Positions 35,073 to 43,502 of a stretch of DNA of 64,000 bases are shown piece after piece. A program made the position numbers and the translations under genes. Location of the stretch: the NCBI RefSeq assembly GCF_003635165.1, contig NZ_ML058597.1:682001-746000 (forward strand), written 5' to 3'. Position 1 is the stretch's first letter; every line of letters begins with the position of its first letter. The DNA comes from Burkholderia sp. Nafp2/4-1b. GTDB taxonomy: Bacteria > Pseudomonadota > Gammaproteobacteria > Burkholderiales > Burkholderiaceae. The notes under the pieces are model-generated. The model saw only the letters and a program-made list of their open reading frames with translations, did not search any database and was not told where the DNA came from.

Positions 35073-35145
35073 GAGTCGCTGGTCGGAAGAATCAGTCAAC
35101 AGGAGGTACGCGGGGCGTGCGACGGGCACGCGCGCGCATCACGCT

Positions 35146-35784
35146 TCATTTGGCATCGTTGTAAACGGTGGCGCGCGACACGCCGAGGTGCTGCGACACG
35201 ATCTCCATCGCGCGGCGCACTTCGAGGAAGCCGTCCGTCTTCAGCGTCTGCATCAGCTCGCGGCGCTGGTCGGTCTTCAACTCGCGCGGCGTGGTCGCGA
35301 GGCGCGTCGCGAACGCATCGATGCGCTGCCGGATCGCGTCCGCGCCGGCCGGGTCGAGCGTCTCGGCCACGGGTTCGCCTTCGGTGCTGCAGAACTGGTT
35401 CAGCATCCCCTGGAAGCCGCGGAACAGCGTGACGTCGGCGTTCAGGCACAGCGCGGCCACATAGTGGCCGCTCGAATCCTTGATGCCGACCGACGTGCTT
35501 TTCGCGGTGCGGCCGTCGGCGAAACGGTTCGCGTAGTTCGCGAGCACCTGCGGGAAGTCGTCGTCCGCGATGCGCGCGAGCCCGAGCTCGGTCGCGGGAT
35601 CGCCGATCGCGCGGCCCGACAGGTTGTTGTGGATCGCGAGGATCGCGTGTTCCGGCGTGCGCAGGTCGTGCACGACCACCTCGGTGAACGGCGCGAACAT
35701 CGCGCCGAGCCCTTCGGCGACGCGCAGTACCTGTTCGATCAGCGACGCCTGCTCGGATGAATGTGTGGGGCGCGGTGCGGTCAT
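35146..35784 (-). CDS. YheO-like PAS and helix-turn-helix transcriptional regulator
   Basis: A 212-residue regulator with a YheO-type PAS domain (residues about 15-125; FAPFTEVVVHDLRTPEHAI) and a C-terminal HTH of the YheO/DauR class (LEVRRAMEIVSQHLGVSRATVYNDAK). Relatives such as DauR control amino acid catabolism operons. Its start overlaps the stop of the YbaK gene (ATGA). It is followed after 73 bases by an ammonia-lyase, which is the likely target and gives a clue to the effector, a hydroxy amino acid. Confidence 0.9.
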   Translation of the reverse strand: MTAPRPTHSSEQASLIEQVLRVAEGLGAMFAPFTEVVVHDLRTPEHAILAIHNNLSGRAIGDPATELGLARIADDDFPQVLANYANRFADGRTAKSTSVGIKDSSGHYVAALCLNADVTLFRGFQGMLNQFCSTEGEPVAETLDPAGADAIRQRIDAFATRLATTPRELKTDQRRELMQTLKTDGFLEVRRAMEIVSQHLGVSRATVYNDAK

Positions 35785-36338
35785 GCGTCGGCCTGAAGAA
35801 TGGGGGTGACGGTCGCGGCGACAGCATCGGCGGCGCCGGTCGTGTCGTTCGCTTCCGGCCGCGTGATGTCGGCCAGCAGCGGGCGGGCGATCCGCACGTA
35901 GTCGGATGCGTCGAGCACGATCGAGCGGTCGAGGCGGCCGGCATTGAACGCGATTTCATCGTTGAGTTCGATCAACGCCGGATCGACGACTAGCGTCACG
36001 TTCGCGTCGAACACGAACGGCGGCACGGCGCCCATCACGCAGCGCGTGACCGTGGCCGCGAGTTCGGGCGGCGCGAGCGTCGCCTTGCGGCGGCCGACCG
36101 CGTCGGAGACCTTGCGGAAATCGATCTTCAGATGACCGGGGATCACGGCGAGCGCGGTGGTGTCGCCGCCGTCCTTGAACGTGCAGAGCATTGCCTTCGC
36201 GCCTTGCTCGGGCCGCGTGCCGCGAAGCGCGGCGATCACGTCGGATTTGCCTTCGGCCGGATGATCGAGCACGCGGAACCGCGCGCCGGAAGTGGTCAGC
36301 AGATCGCACAGTGCGTCGAAAACGGGGTAGTCGCTCAT
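35781..36338 (-). CDS. YbaK/EbsC (prolyl-tRNA synthetase-associated) family protein
   Basis: A 185-residue protein of the YbaK/ProX editing family, which hydrolyses mischarged aminoacyl-tRNA in trans. The core includes RVLDHPAEGKSD, the KAMLCTFKDG strand with the conserved Lys, and GAVPPFVFDAN for the conserved G-x-x-P loop. It is the first gene of the operon with a PAS-HTH regulator and an ammonia-lyase. The association suggests protection from a non-protein amino acid that the lyase also destroys, which is inference. Confidence 0.87.
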   Translation of the reverse strand: MSDYPVFDALCDLLTTSGARFRVLDHPAEGKSDVIAALRGTRPEQGAKAMLCTFKDGGDTTALAVIPGHLKIDFRKVSDAVGRRKATLAPPELAATVTRCVMGAVPPFVFDANVTLVVDPALIELNDEIAFNAGRLDRSIVLDASDYVRIARPLLADITRPEANDTTGAADAVAATVTPILQADA

Positions 36339-36560
36339 GTCGTTCCGGGGAGGAGGGGCGCATCGCGATGGGCGGGGCGGCCCCGCATCGGCTCGCCGTC
36401 GATGGATCGTCCAAGTATAGACGTTTTGTCATACGCGTGGCAAAGGGCCGGGCTGAGGGCCGCCGAGTGCGCTTTCCCCACCAAGTGCCGAAAGAGCATT
36501 TCATATCGCGGAATGCCCGCCGAATTCCTTCCGTTGCGCCGTCCCGTGGCTTGAAAACCT

Positions 36561-36577
36561 GTTTTGCATCGCAAAAC
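36561..36577. promoter_or_regulatory. Palindrome upstream of aceA, shared core with the pckG region
   Basis: GTTTTGC, centre ATC, GCAAAAC: a perfect 7-bp inverted repeat, extended by AACC/GGTT with one bulged T. The core TTGCATCGCAA differs by one base from TTGCAACGCAA upstream of pckG. It looks like a binding site for a regulator of acetate or fatty-acid growth (RamB/ScfR-type sites contain TTTGC and GCAAA arms, as far as I recall). Confidence 0.55.
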
Positions 36578-36622
36578 GGTTCGCCTATCTCATTGAAAAA
36601 CAACAAGAATTTATATCTTATG

Positions 36623-36634
36623 TCTTATATAAGA
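36623..36634. promoter_or_regulatory. Perfect 12-base AT-rich palindrome upstream of aceA
   Basis: TCTTATATAAGA lies about 115 bases before aceA, within or just after the likely -10 region. It could be an operator or simply part of the promoter. Confidence 0.4.
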
Positions 36635-36750
36635 GTTGATAGACGGCGCGCCGCGCGGCGTTACTATTGAGTCCATGCAGTTCGCTTCGTCACACCGAGC
36701 GGGCACGCTGAACCCTTTACTCAAATGCGCTTCGTTCCCAGGAGATAGAC

Positions 36751-38334
36751 ATGTCCCAATATCAAGACGACATCAAGGCAGTGGCTGGTTTGAAGGAGAA
36801 GCAAGGCAGCGCGTGGAATGCCATCAATCCGGAATCCGCTGCGCGCATGCGTGCCCAGAACAAGTTCAAGACGGGCCTGGACATCGCCCGGTACACCGCG
36901 AAGATCATGCGCGCCGACATGGCCGCGTACGATGCCGACCCGGCCAAGTACACGCAGTCGCTCGGTTGCTGGCACGGCTTCATCGGCCAGCAGAAGATGA
37001 TCTCCATCAAGAAGCACTTCAACAGCACCGAACGCCGCTACCTGTACCTGTCGGGCTGGATGGTCGCCGCGCTGCGCTCGGAGTTCGGCCCGCTGCCGGA
37101 CCAGTCGATGCACGAAAAGACCTCGGTCAGCGCGCTGATCCGCGAGCTGTACACGTTCCTGCGCCAGGCCGATGCGCGTGAGCTCGGCGGCCTGTTCCGC
37201 GAACTCGATGCCGCGAAGGATGCCGCCGCGAAGGCCGCGATCCAGGAAAAGATCGACAACCACGTGACGCACGTCGTGCCGATCATCGCCGACATCGACG
37301 CCGGTTTCGGCAACGCCGAAGCGACCTACCTGCTGGCCAAGCAGTTCATCGAAGCGGGCGCATGCTGCATCCAGATCGAGAACCAGGTGTCCGACGAGAA
37401 GCAGTGCGGCCACCAGGACGGCAAGGTCACGGTGCCGCATGAAGACTTCCTCGCGAAGATCCGCGCGATCCGCTACGCGTTCCTGGAACTGGGCGTGGAC
37501 GACGGCATCATCGTCGCGCGTACCGACTCGCTCGGCGCCGGCCTGACCAAGCAGATCGCCGTGACGCACACGCCGGGCGACCTGGGCGATCAATACAACG
37601 CGTTCCTCGATTGCGAAGAACTGTCGGCCGACCAGCTGGGCAACGGCGACGTCGTGATCAAGCGCGACGGCAAGCTGCTGCGCCCGAAGCGCCTGCCGAG
37701 CAACCTGTTCCAGTTCCGCCCGGGCACGGGTGAGGCGCGTTGCGTGCTGGATTGCATCACGTCGCTGCAGAACGGTGCCGACCTGCTGTGGATCGAAACC
37801 GAAAAGCCGCACATCGCGCAGATCGGCGGCATGGTCAGCGAAATCCGCAAGGTGATCCCGAACGCGAAGCTGGTGTACAACAACAGCCCGTCGTTCAACT
37901 GGACGCTGAACTTCCGTCAGCAGGCATACGACGCGCTGAAGGCAGAAGGCAAGGACGTGTCGGCATACGACCGCGCTCGCCTGATGAGCGTCGAATACGA
38001 CGAGACGGAACTGGCGAAGATCGCCGACGAGAAGATCCGCACGTTCCAGGCCGATGCATCGCGTGAAGCCGGCATCTTCCATCACTTGATCACGCTGCCG
38101 ACGTATCACACGGCCGCACTGTCGACCGACAACCTCGCGAAGGAATACTTCGGCGACCAGGGCATGCTCGGTTACGTGGCCGGCGTGCAGCGCAAGGAAA
38201 TCCGTCAGGGCATCGCGTGCGTCAAGCACCAGAACATGTCCGGTTCGGATATCGGCGACGATCACAAGGAATACTTCAGCGGCGAAGCAGCGCTGAAGGC
38301 CGCGGGCAAGGACAACACGATGAACCAGTTCTGA
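36751..38334 (+). CDS. aceA: Isocitrate lyase
   Basis: A 527-residue isocitrate lyase, the first enzyme of the glyoxylate shunt, which splits isocitrate to glyoxylate and succinate. The active-site loop is K-Q-C-G-H (residues 217-221, Cys219), a variant of the usual KKCGH found in the longer proteobacterial enzymes of about 530 residues. Substrate and Mg residues are seen in ADIDAGFGN and in the SPSFNW block. AGGAGA lies 5-10 bases before the ATG. It is monocistronic: it has its own promoter region with two palindromes and ends in a strong intrinsic terminator. It supports growth on acetate, fatty acids or the acetyl-CoA from the ring-degradation genes. Confidence 0.97.
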   Translation: MSQYQDDIKAVAGLKEKQGSAWNAINPESAARMRAQNKFKTGLDIARYTAKIMRADMAAYDADPAKYTQSLGCWHGFIGQQKMISIKKHFNSTERRYLYLSGWMVAALRSEFGPLPDQSMHEKTSVSALIRELYTFLRQADARELGGLFRELDAAKDAAAKAAIQEKIDNHVTHVVPIIADIDAGFGNAEATYLLAKQFIEAGACCIQIENQVSDEKQCGHQDGKVTVPHEDFLAKIRAIRYAFLELGVDDGIIVARTDSLGAGLTKQIAVTHTPGDLGDQYNAFLDCEELSADQLGNGDVVIKRDGKLLRPKRLPSNLFQFRPGTGEARCVLDCITSLQNGADLLWIETEKPHIAQIGGMVSEIRKVIPNAKLVYNNSPSFNWTLNFRQQAYDALKAEGKDVSAYDRARLMSVEYDETELAKIADEKIRTFQADASREAGIFHHLITLPTYHTAALSTDNLAKEYFGDQGMLGYVAGVQRKEIRQGIACVKHQNMSGSDIGDDHKEYFSGEAALKAAGKDNTMNQF

Positions 38335-38357
38335 TCATCGTCAGGCCCGAAGCACGA

Positions 38358-38385
38358 CGCCAATCCCTCGGGATTGGCGTTTTTT
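38358..38385 (+). terminator. Intrinsic terminator of aceA
   Basis: CGCCAATCC, loop CTCG, GGATTGGCG, then six Ts. The stem is a perfect 9 bp and begins 24 bases after the aceA stop. Confidence 0.93.
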
Positions 38386-38406
38386 CATGCGCGCGACCTT
38401 CGCGTG

Positions 38407-39123
38407 TTATCCGCGCACCGCTTTCACGACGTACTGGCTCGTCGGCACCACGTCGATCTTGTCGAAATCGATGAAGCGTGCGCAGCTGTCCATCATCTCC
38501 GCCACGTTACGCTGGAATTTCTCGTCGTCGCCGACCGCATCGAAGAACGCGTGCGGATCGGTCATCGCTGCGGCCGGGAAGCATTCCTCGACGATCGCGT
38601 CGTAGCCGGGCGCCGCATGCGTGAGCGCACGCACGACCACGTTCTGAACGTACAGGAAATTGTCCTGCGTATCGATCGCGACACGCGTGTGATGACTGTG
38701 CCATACGTCGAGCCACGCTTCGTGCGTGAGGCGCGGCGGGCGTTTCAGGAACGCAAGCTGCGAGAAGCCGCTGGTGCGTTCGCCCGGCCGCGCGGGAAAG
38801 CGCGTGTTGGGAATCGGCTGCGATTCGGTGACGAGATACGCGGCCATGTGCGGCGCCACCGCGCGCACCGCGTCGTCGAACGGCTGGCGAAACATCGGGT
38901 TCGCGCTGTCGATCCACACCGCGACGATCCCGTCGATGCCCGGGTGCGTGTTGGTCTGTTTCAGGCCGGCCGCCGGCGCGACGTCGGCGTCGGCGACGTT
39001 CACCTGCACGCCGTGCGCGCCGAGCGACAGCAGCTTGTCGGCGAGCTGCGCGCGCACGGTGCGGCTCCATTGATCGGGTGCGGCCTGTGCATCGCGCCAC
39101 AACACGTAAATGACTTTCTCCAT
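38407..39123 (-). CDS. EthD domain-containing protein
   Basis: A 238-residue protein with two ferredoxin-like halves. The second half (PPRLTHEAWLDVWHSHHTRVAI) matches the EthD motif with its conserved Trp/His segment. EthD proteins accompany ring-degrading oxygenases and dehydrogenases, with no settled catalytic role. Start at MEKVIYVLW; upstream codons are Arg-rich. An NTF2-like gene lies 49 bases upstream on the same strand, so the two probably form an operon. Confidence 0.85.
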   Translation of the reverse strand: MEKVIYVLWRDAQAAPDQWSRTVRAQLADKLLSLGAHGVQVNVADADVAPAAGLKQTNTHPGIDGIVAVWIDSANPMFRQPFDDAVRAVAPHMAAYLVTESQPIPNTRFPARPGERTSGFSQLAFLKRPPRLTHEAWLDVWHSHHTRVAIDTQDNFLYVQNVVVRALTHAAPGYDAIVEECFPAAAMTDPHAFFDAVGDDEKFQRNVAEMMDSCARFIDFDKIDVVPTSQYVVKAVRG

Positions 39124-39172
39124 TGCTCCGGCTCCAGGGATATGACGGGATCGGCGGCGCCGCCGCCGGGTT

Positions 39173-39685
39173 TCAGGAAATGTCGAATGTCGATTCGGCC
39201 GCGTCATGCGCGCGCGGCGCGAAGCGGTTCGCGGTCAGCGTGAACGACGGCGGAATCGGCGAGGTGACGGTTTCGAACAGCCGCTCGTGACGCGTCGCGT
39301 GAATGCGCCACACGCCGTCGCGCTTCACGTACTGGTCGTCGTAGAACGCGGTGCCGTGCACCAGGTAGTCATCTTCGAGATTGATCGCGTGATCCTCGAG
39401 AAACCACACGCCGCACGCGTGATCGGCGGACACCAGCGTGAGCTCGGGATGATGGCCGTGATGCATCGTCAGGAAGGTCGGCTTGCCGATCAGTGCGCGC
39501 AGGCTCGACACGAACGCGTCGCGGCCGTCGTACGCGTAGCGGCCGCCTTGCAGTCGCACTTCGCAATCCTCGGTCACGCATTGTTCGAGCAGCGACCAGT
39601 CGTGCGTGTCGATCGCGCGGAAATACCGGTACTTCAGCTGGCGGATCTGCTCGTATTCGTAGAGCGTGCGCGTCGTGTCGTCCAT
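39173..39685 (-). CDS. NTF2-like (SnoaL/ring-hydroxylating beta-like) protein
   Basis: A 170-residue cone-shaped NTF2-fold protein. The opening EYEQIRQLKYRYFRAIDTHDWSLLEQCVTED is the typical SnoaL-4 start, and the pocket includes MHHGHHPEL and AFYDDQYVKRDGVWRI. The family holds ketosteroid isomerases, dehydratases and cyclases. It is divergent from a second NTF2-like gene, with 185 bases between. A Delta5-3-ketosteroid isomerase-like step would fit the context, but no catalytic assignment can be made from sequence alone. Confidence 0.85.
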   Translation of the reverse strand: MDDTTRTLYEYEQIRQLKYRYFRAIDTHDWSLLEQCVTEDCEVRLQGGRYAYDGRDAFVSSLRALIGKPTFLTMHHGHHPELTLVSADHACGVWFLEDHAINLEDDYLVHGTAFYDDQYVKRDGVWRIHATRHERLFETVTSPIPPSFTLTANRFAPRAHDAAESTFDIS

Positions 39686-39870
39686 CGCCGTATCTCGTGG
39701 TGGTGTCGTTCGATGGTAGGAACGAAGCCGCCTGCGTCACATCGTCTGTTCGGACGAACGCCGGTATCGACCTGCCGGTTCATCCAAACAGGTGATGGCT
39801 GTCTTCCCGTGCGCCGGTAACGTGGCGTCGACGCGGCTTCGATCCGCGCACACGAGACCAAGGAGACGGC

Positions 39871-40371
39871 ATGACCCCGATCGAACGAATGGAAGCGCGC
39901 GTGCGCCGGCTCGAGGACACCGACGCGATCCGCCAGCTGAAGGCCCGCTACTTCACGTGCTGCGACCGGAAGGATCCGCAAGGGATGCGCGACTGCTTCG
40001 CGCCCGGCACCGTGCACATCGACTATGGCCGGATCGGCACGTTCGACCATCGCGATGCGCTCGTCGACGTGTTCGAGCGGCTCGGCTGCCACCCGCACGT
40101 CGTCGAGATGCACCACGGCGTGAATCCCGACATCACCGTGCTCGACGACACGCATGCGCGCGGCACGTGGGGCCTGCATTACCAGATGCTCGACACCAAC
40201 GCGCGCACGCTCACGCAGCTCGGCGCGACCTACGACGACGAATACCGGAAAGTCGACGGCGAATGGAAGATCGCGGCCACGCGCTGCATCGTCACGTCGA
40301 CGCTGTCCGCCCGCTATGACGGCGCTGCGCCGGCCGTGCTGTTCGCCGGCGCGCAGCCGCCGGCCATGTGA
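39871..40371 (+). CDS. NTF2-like (SnoaL-4) protein
   Basis: A 166-residue NTF2-fold protein (RRLEDTDAIRQLKARYFTCCDRKDPQ). Like its divergent neighbour it shows the pocket motif MHHGVNPD and EYRKVDGEWKI. GGAGAC lies before the ATG. Three SDR genes follow on the same strand, so it heads a catabolic operon. The role may be isomerase or dehydratase. Confidence 0.86.
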   Translation: MTPIERMEARVRRLEDTDAIRQLKARYFTCCDRKDPQGMRDCFAPGTVHIDYGRIGTFDHRDALVDVFERLGCHPHVVEMHHGVNPDITVLDDTHARGTWGLHYQMLDTNARTLTQLGATYDDEYRKVDGEWKIAATRCIVTSTLSARYDGAAPAVLFAGAQPPAM

Positions 40372-40422
40372 CGACGCGCACGGCCCGCGTCGGTTGAGAA
40401 CCATCCCCAGGAGACATCGAAC

Positions 40423-41289
40423 ATGACACAGAACCACGAGGCGCCGGTCGCCGTCGTGACGGGCGCGTCGCGCGGCGCGGGCAAGGGCATCGCGCGCGCG
40501 CTCGGTGCGGCCGGCGTGACCGTCTACGTGACGGGCCGCTCGCAGCACGAAGGCGACGCGCCGCTGCCCGGCACGATTCACGAGACCGCGCGCGAGATCG
40601 ACGCGCTCGGCGGCCGCGGGATCGCGGTGGCGTGCGACCACGCGGACGACGCCCAGGTGAAGGCGCTGTTCGAGCGCGTCGAGCGTGAAAGCGGGCGGCT
40701 CGACATCCTCGTCAACAACGCGACCTACCTGCACGACCAGCTGATCCTGCCGGGCCCGTTTTGGGAGAAGTCGCTCGATCTCGTGAACATCCTCGACGTC
40801 GGGCTGCGCTCGGCGTACGTCGCGAGCTGGCACGCCGCTCAGCTGATGGCGAAGCGCCGCAGCGGGCTGATCGCGTTCACGTCGTCGTTCGGCGCGAGCT
40901 GCTACATGCACGGTGCCGCGTACGGCGCGCAGAAGTCCGGCGTCGACAAGTTCGCGAAGGACATGGCGGTCGACCTGAAGCCGTTCGACGTCGCGGCCGT
41001 GTCGATCTGGATGGGCCCGCTGCGCACCGAGCGCACGACGCGCGTGTGGGACGAGCATCCGGACCTGTACAAGGAATTCTCGCTCGTCGCCGAAAGCCCG
41101 GAATTCACCGGCCGCGTGATTCACGCGATCCACGCCGATCCGCAGCGCATGGCGCTGTCGGGGCAGGTGCTGGTCGGTGCGGAAGCCGCGCTGCAGTACG
41201 GCATCGCGGATCTCGACGGCAAGCAGCCGCCGTCGTATCGCGAACTGCTCGGCGGCCCCGTGCAGGCTCATCCGGCAATCGTCGCGTAA
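40423..41289 (+). CDS. SDR family oxidoreductase
   Basis: A 288-residue SDR with an unusual glycine motif TGASRGAGKG, NNATY in place of NNAG-Y, and the Ser...YGAQK set (FTSSFGAS, AAYGAQKSGV). The extra residues in the middle (GAPLPGTIHETAREI region) resemble larger dehydrogenases of the DHRS1 type. AGGAGAC precedes the ATG by 8 bases. It is between the NTF2-like gene and another SDR. Confidence 0.9.
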   Translation: MTQNHEAPVAVVTGASRGAGKGIARALGAAGVTVYVTGRSQHEGDAPLPGTIHETAREIDALGGRGIAVACDHADDAQVKALFERVERESGRLDILVNNATYLHDQLILPGPFWEKSLDLVNILDVGLRSAYVASWHAAQLMAKRRSGLIAFTSSFGASCYMHGAAYGAQKSGVDKFAKDMAVDLKPFDVAAVSIWMGPLRTERTTRVWDEHPDLYKEFSLVAESPEFTGRVIHAIHADPQRMALSGQVLVGAEAALQYGIADLDGKQPPSYRELLGGPVQAHPAIVA

Positions 41290-41298
41290 GGAGTGCGC

Positions 41299-42054
41299 AT
41301 GGGCATCCTCAACGGCAAGGTCGCGCTCGTGACGGGCGCGGGACAGGGCGTCGGGCAAGGCGTCGCGCACGCGCTCGCGGCGGAAGGCGCGCAGGTGGCC
41401 GTGGTCGGCCGCACGCGCGACAAGCTGGTCGCGACGTGCGATGCGATCCATGCGCGCGGCGGTATCGCGGAGCCGTTCGTGTGCGACGTGATGGACGCCG
41501 AACAGATCGCGCTATGCGTCGATGCGGTGGTCGAGCGTTTTCGCGGCGTGCAGATCCTCATCAACAACGCGCAGGTCGTGCCGCTCGGCCGCCTGCTCGA
41601 CGTGACCGACAAGGATTTTCTCGCCGGCCTCGAGTCCGGGCCGATCGCGACGCTGCGCATGATGCGCGCGTGCCATCCGCATCTGAAGGGTGACGGCGTG
41701 ATCGTGAACTTCGCGTCGTCGGCGGCGGTGCGCTGGGACACGTCGGGCTACGGCGCGTACGCGGCGACCAAGGAGGCGATTCGTGCGCTCACGCGGGCGG
41801 CGGCCTGCGAATGGGGCGCCGACGGCATTCGCGTGAACGCGGTCGCGCCGCACGCGCTGTCGCCGGGGCTGAAGGGCTGGGTCGATGCGAACCCGGACGA
41901 AGCCGCGGCGTTCTTCCGCACGATCCCGCTCGGCCGCGTCGGCGATTGCGAGCAGGACATCGGGCGCGCGATCGTGTTTCTCGCGAGCCGCGATGCCGCG
42001 TACCTGACCGGCGCGACGCTGCCGCTCGATGGCGGGCAGGCGTACTGGGGCTGA
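41299..42054 (+). CDS. SDR family oxidoreductase
   Basis: A 251-residue SDR with TGAGQGVGQG, NNAQV in place of NNAGV, and Ser...YAATK (NFASSAAV, AYAATKEAI). AAGGAG overlaps the previous stop region and is 5 bases before the ATG at MGILNGK; a GTG two codons earlier is less likely. The C-terminus PLDGGQAYWG is normal. Confidence 0.92.
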   Translation: MGILNGKVALVTGAGQGVGQGVAHALAAEGAQVAVVGRTRDKLVATCDAIHARGGIAEPFVCDVMDAEQIALCVDAVVERFRGVQILINNAQVVPLGRLLDVTDKDFLAGLESGPIATLRMMRACHPHLKGDGVIVNFASSAAVRWDTSGYGAYAATKEAIRALTRAAACEWGADGIRVNAVAPHALSPGLKGWVDANPDEAAAFFRTIPLGRVGDCEQDIGRAIVFLASRDAAYLTGATLPLDGGQAYWG

Positions 42055-42198
42055 CGGCGCGCGCGCGATAGCGGCGTCGCTGCATCCCCGTCATGGGCCG
42101 GCACGGCGCTGCTCAGCCGCGCGCCGTGGCCGGCAAACTGAACCTGAACCGGCACCGGAATCGAAACCGGAATCGGCAAGCATCGAAGAGAGAACGAC

Positions 42199-42975
42199 AT
42201 GGGACGACTGGAAGGAAAGGTAGCGATCGTCACGGGCGGTGCGCGCGGGATGGGCGCGGCGACGTGCAGGCTGTTCGTCGAGGAGGGCGCGCGCGTGGTG
42301 ATCGGGGACGTGCTCGATGCGGAAGGCGAAGCGCTCGCACGCGAGCTCGGCGACGCCGCGCGCTTCATGCGGCTCGACGTGGCCGACGAAGCGAACTGGC
42401 AACGGGTGGCCGATGCGACCGTCGAGCAGTTCGGCCGCATCGACGTGCTCGTCAACAACGCGGCGGTGCTGATGTTCGGCGCGATCACCGAGCTGTCGAA
42501 ACGCGACTTCGAGCGGGCGGTGTCGATCAACCTGGTCGGCACGTTCGCCGGCATCCGCACGATCGCGCCGCGCATGATCGCGCAGAAGCGCGGTTCGATC
42601 GTCAACATCTCGTCGGTCGACGGGCTGCGCGGCGTGAATGCGCTCGCCGCGTATGTATCGAGCAAATGGGGTGTGCGCGGACTGACCAAAGTGGCGGCGC
42701 TCGAACTCGGCCATCAGGGCGTGCGGGTAAACTCGATCCACCCGGGCGGCGTGAACACCGCGATGTCGAACCCGACCGGCGCGCCGCTGGATGAAGTCAA
42801 CCAGCACTACACGCACGTGCCGCTGCAGCGCGTCGGCTTGCCTGACGAAATCGCGCGTGCGACGCTGTTCCTCGCGAGCGACGAAGCGTCGTACTGCAAC
42901 GGCGCCGAGCTGTCCGTCGACGGCGGCATGGCGGCAGGCGCGTATTACCCCGGATTGCCCGGCGCACCGTTTTGA
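42199..42975 (+). CDS. SDR family oxidoreductase (3-alpha/20-beta-hydroxysteroid dehydrogenase-like)
   Basis: A 258-residue SDR with TGGARGMG near residue 13, NNAAV and Ser...YVSSK (NISSVDGLRG, AYVSSKWGV). The run from MGRLEGKVAIVTGGARGMGA through the SSKWGVRGLTK segment is the pattern seen in 3-alpha,20-beta-hydroxysteroid dehydrogenases and the mycobacterial FabG3. Asp after the second strand (IGDVLDAEG) points to NAD(H). It follows the previous SDR by 144 bases. The steroid link fits the KshA-like and KstD-like enzymes elsewhere in the window, but the family is broad. Confidence 0.9.
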   Translation: MGRLEGKVAIVTGGARGMGAATCRLFVEEGARVVIGDVLDAEGEALARELGDAARFMRLDVADEANWQRVADATVEQFGRIDVLVNNAAVLMFGAITELSKRDFERAVSINLVGTFAGIRTIAPRMIAQKRGSIVNISSVDGLRGVNALAAYVSSKWGVRGLTKVAALELGHQGVRVNSIHPGGVNTAMSNPTGAPLDEVNQHYTHVPLQRVGLPDEIARATLFLASDEASYCNGAELSVDGGMAAGAYYPGLPGAPF

Positions 42976-42981
42976 GCGGTG

Positions 42982-43019
42982 GCGTACACAACGCCTGCGC
43001 GACCGATGTTTGTGTACGC
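42982..43019. other. Inverted repeat after the hydroxysteroid dehydrogenase-like gene
   Basis: GCGTACACAA (42982-42991) and TTGTGTACGC (43010-43019) are perfect inverted copies around 18 bases, starting 7 bases after the stop codon. There is no T-run. It could terminate the SDR operon or be an operator for genes further on. Confidence 0.5.
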
Positions 43020-43240
43020 AACCTAATTCAGGGTTTGCCTGAGTAGCGAAAACGCGAATGCGCGCCGAGCGCGTTCGCGTGTGTCTCGCCCGCATGTATC
43101 GCGCCAATTTTTCCGTATGCGCGAAACCCCTTGCCGGGCGGACGTTCCGGCGGTTTCGTCCCCACAGCGTGCGCGTTGACGCGGTAAAAAAGGACGTGTC
43201 TGCAACGCGCGTGCCGGCGCGTCGTCACAGTTGTTTCTTG

Positions 43241-43251
43241 TTGCAACGCAA
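43241..43251. promoter_or_regulatory. TTGC-N3-GCAA element upstream of pckG
   Basis: TTGCAACGCAA, a 4-bp inverted repeat with AAC in the centre, about 250 bases before pckG. It matches 10 of 11 bases of the aceA upstream core TTGCATCGCAA. A shared regulator of gluconeogenic growth is the simplest explanation. Confidence 0.45.
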
Positions 43252-43502
43252 TGCCCACCCAATATCGGCGATGGTATGCTGGCCGACATGGAGTTGTACG
43301 GCAGGTTGCTTGCATGGCGAAACTCGCGTTCGCACCCTCATACGAGACATCACATCCTCTCGCCCGCATCGCGGCATCGACACGCGCTCCGCTCGCGTGT
43401 CCCGCCTTGCGCGTCGCCGCACCCTGCGCTCCGATCGCATTCCCCATCTCGCGGGCTCGCCCCGCATCCGCCATCCCCGCCCAATAATCTGGAGACATTC
43501 CC

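Larger units (their letters stand above)
36339..36750. other. Divergent promoter region of ybaK-type operon and aceA
   Basis: An AT-rich non-coding stretch. It holds the palindrome GTTTTGC-ATC-GCAAAAC and the 12-base palindrome TCTTATATAAGA, both listed separately. A possible -35 TTGAAA is at 36593-36598, followed at 17 bases by TCTTAT, a weak -10 for aceA. Confidence 0.55.
42976..43502. other. pckG upstream region
   Basis: A 527-base stretch with no convincing gene. It includes the inverted repeat just after the SDR stop and the TTGCAACGCAA element at 43241. A GGAG six to nine bases before pckG is its ribosome site. Arg-rich frames on both strands here look like shadows. Confidence 0.5.

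Noticed and set aside
36751..38334. Possible inactive isocitrate lyase because the loop is KQCGH rather than KKCGH.
   Set aside because: The catalytic Cys and His are intact, the rest of the protein matches the 530-residue proteobacterial class, and the change is known there.
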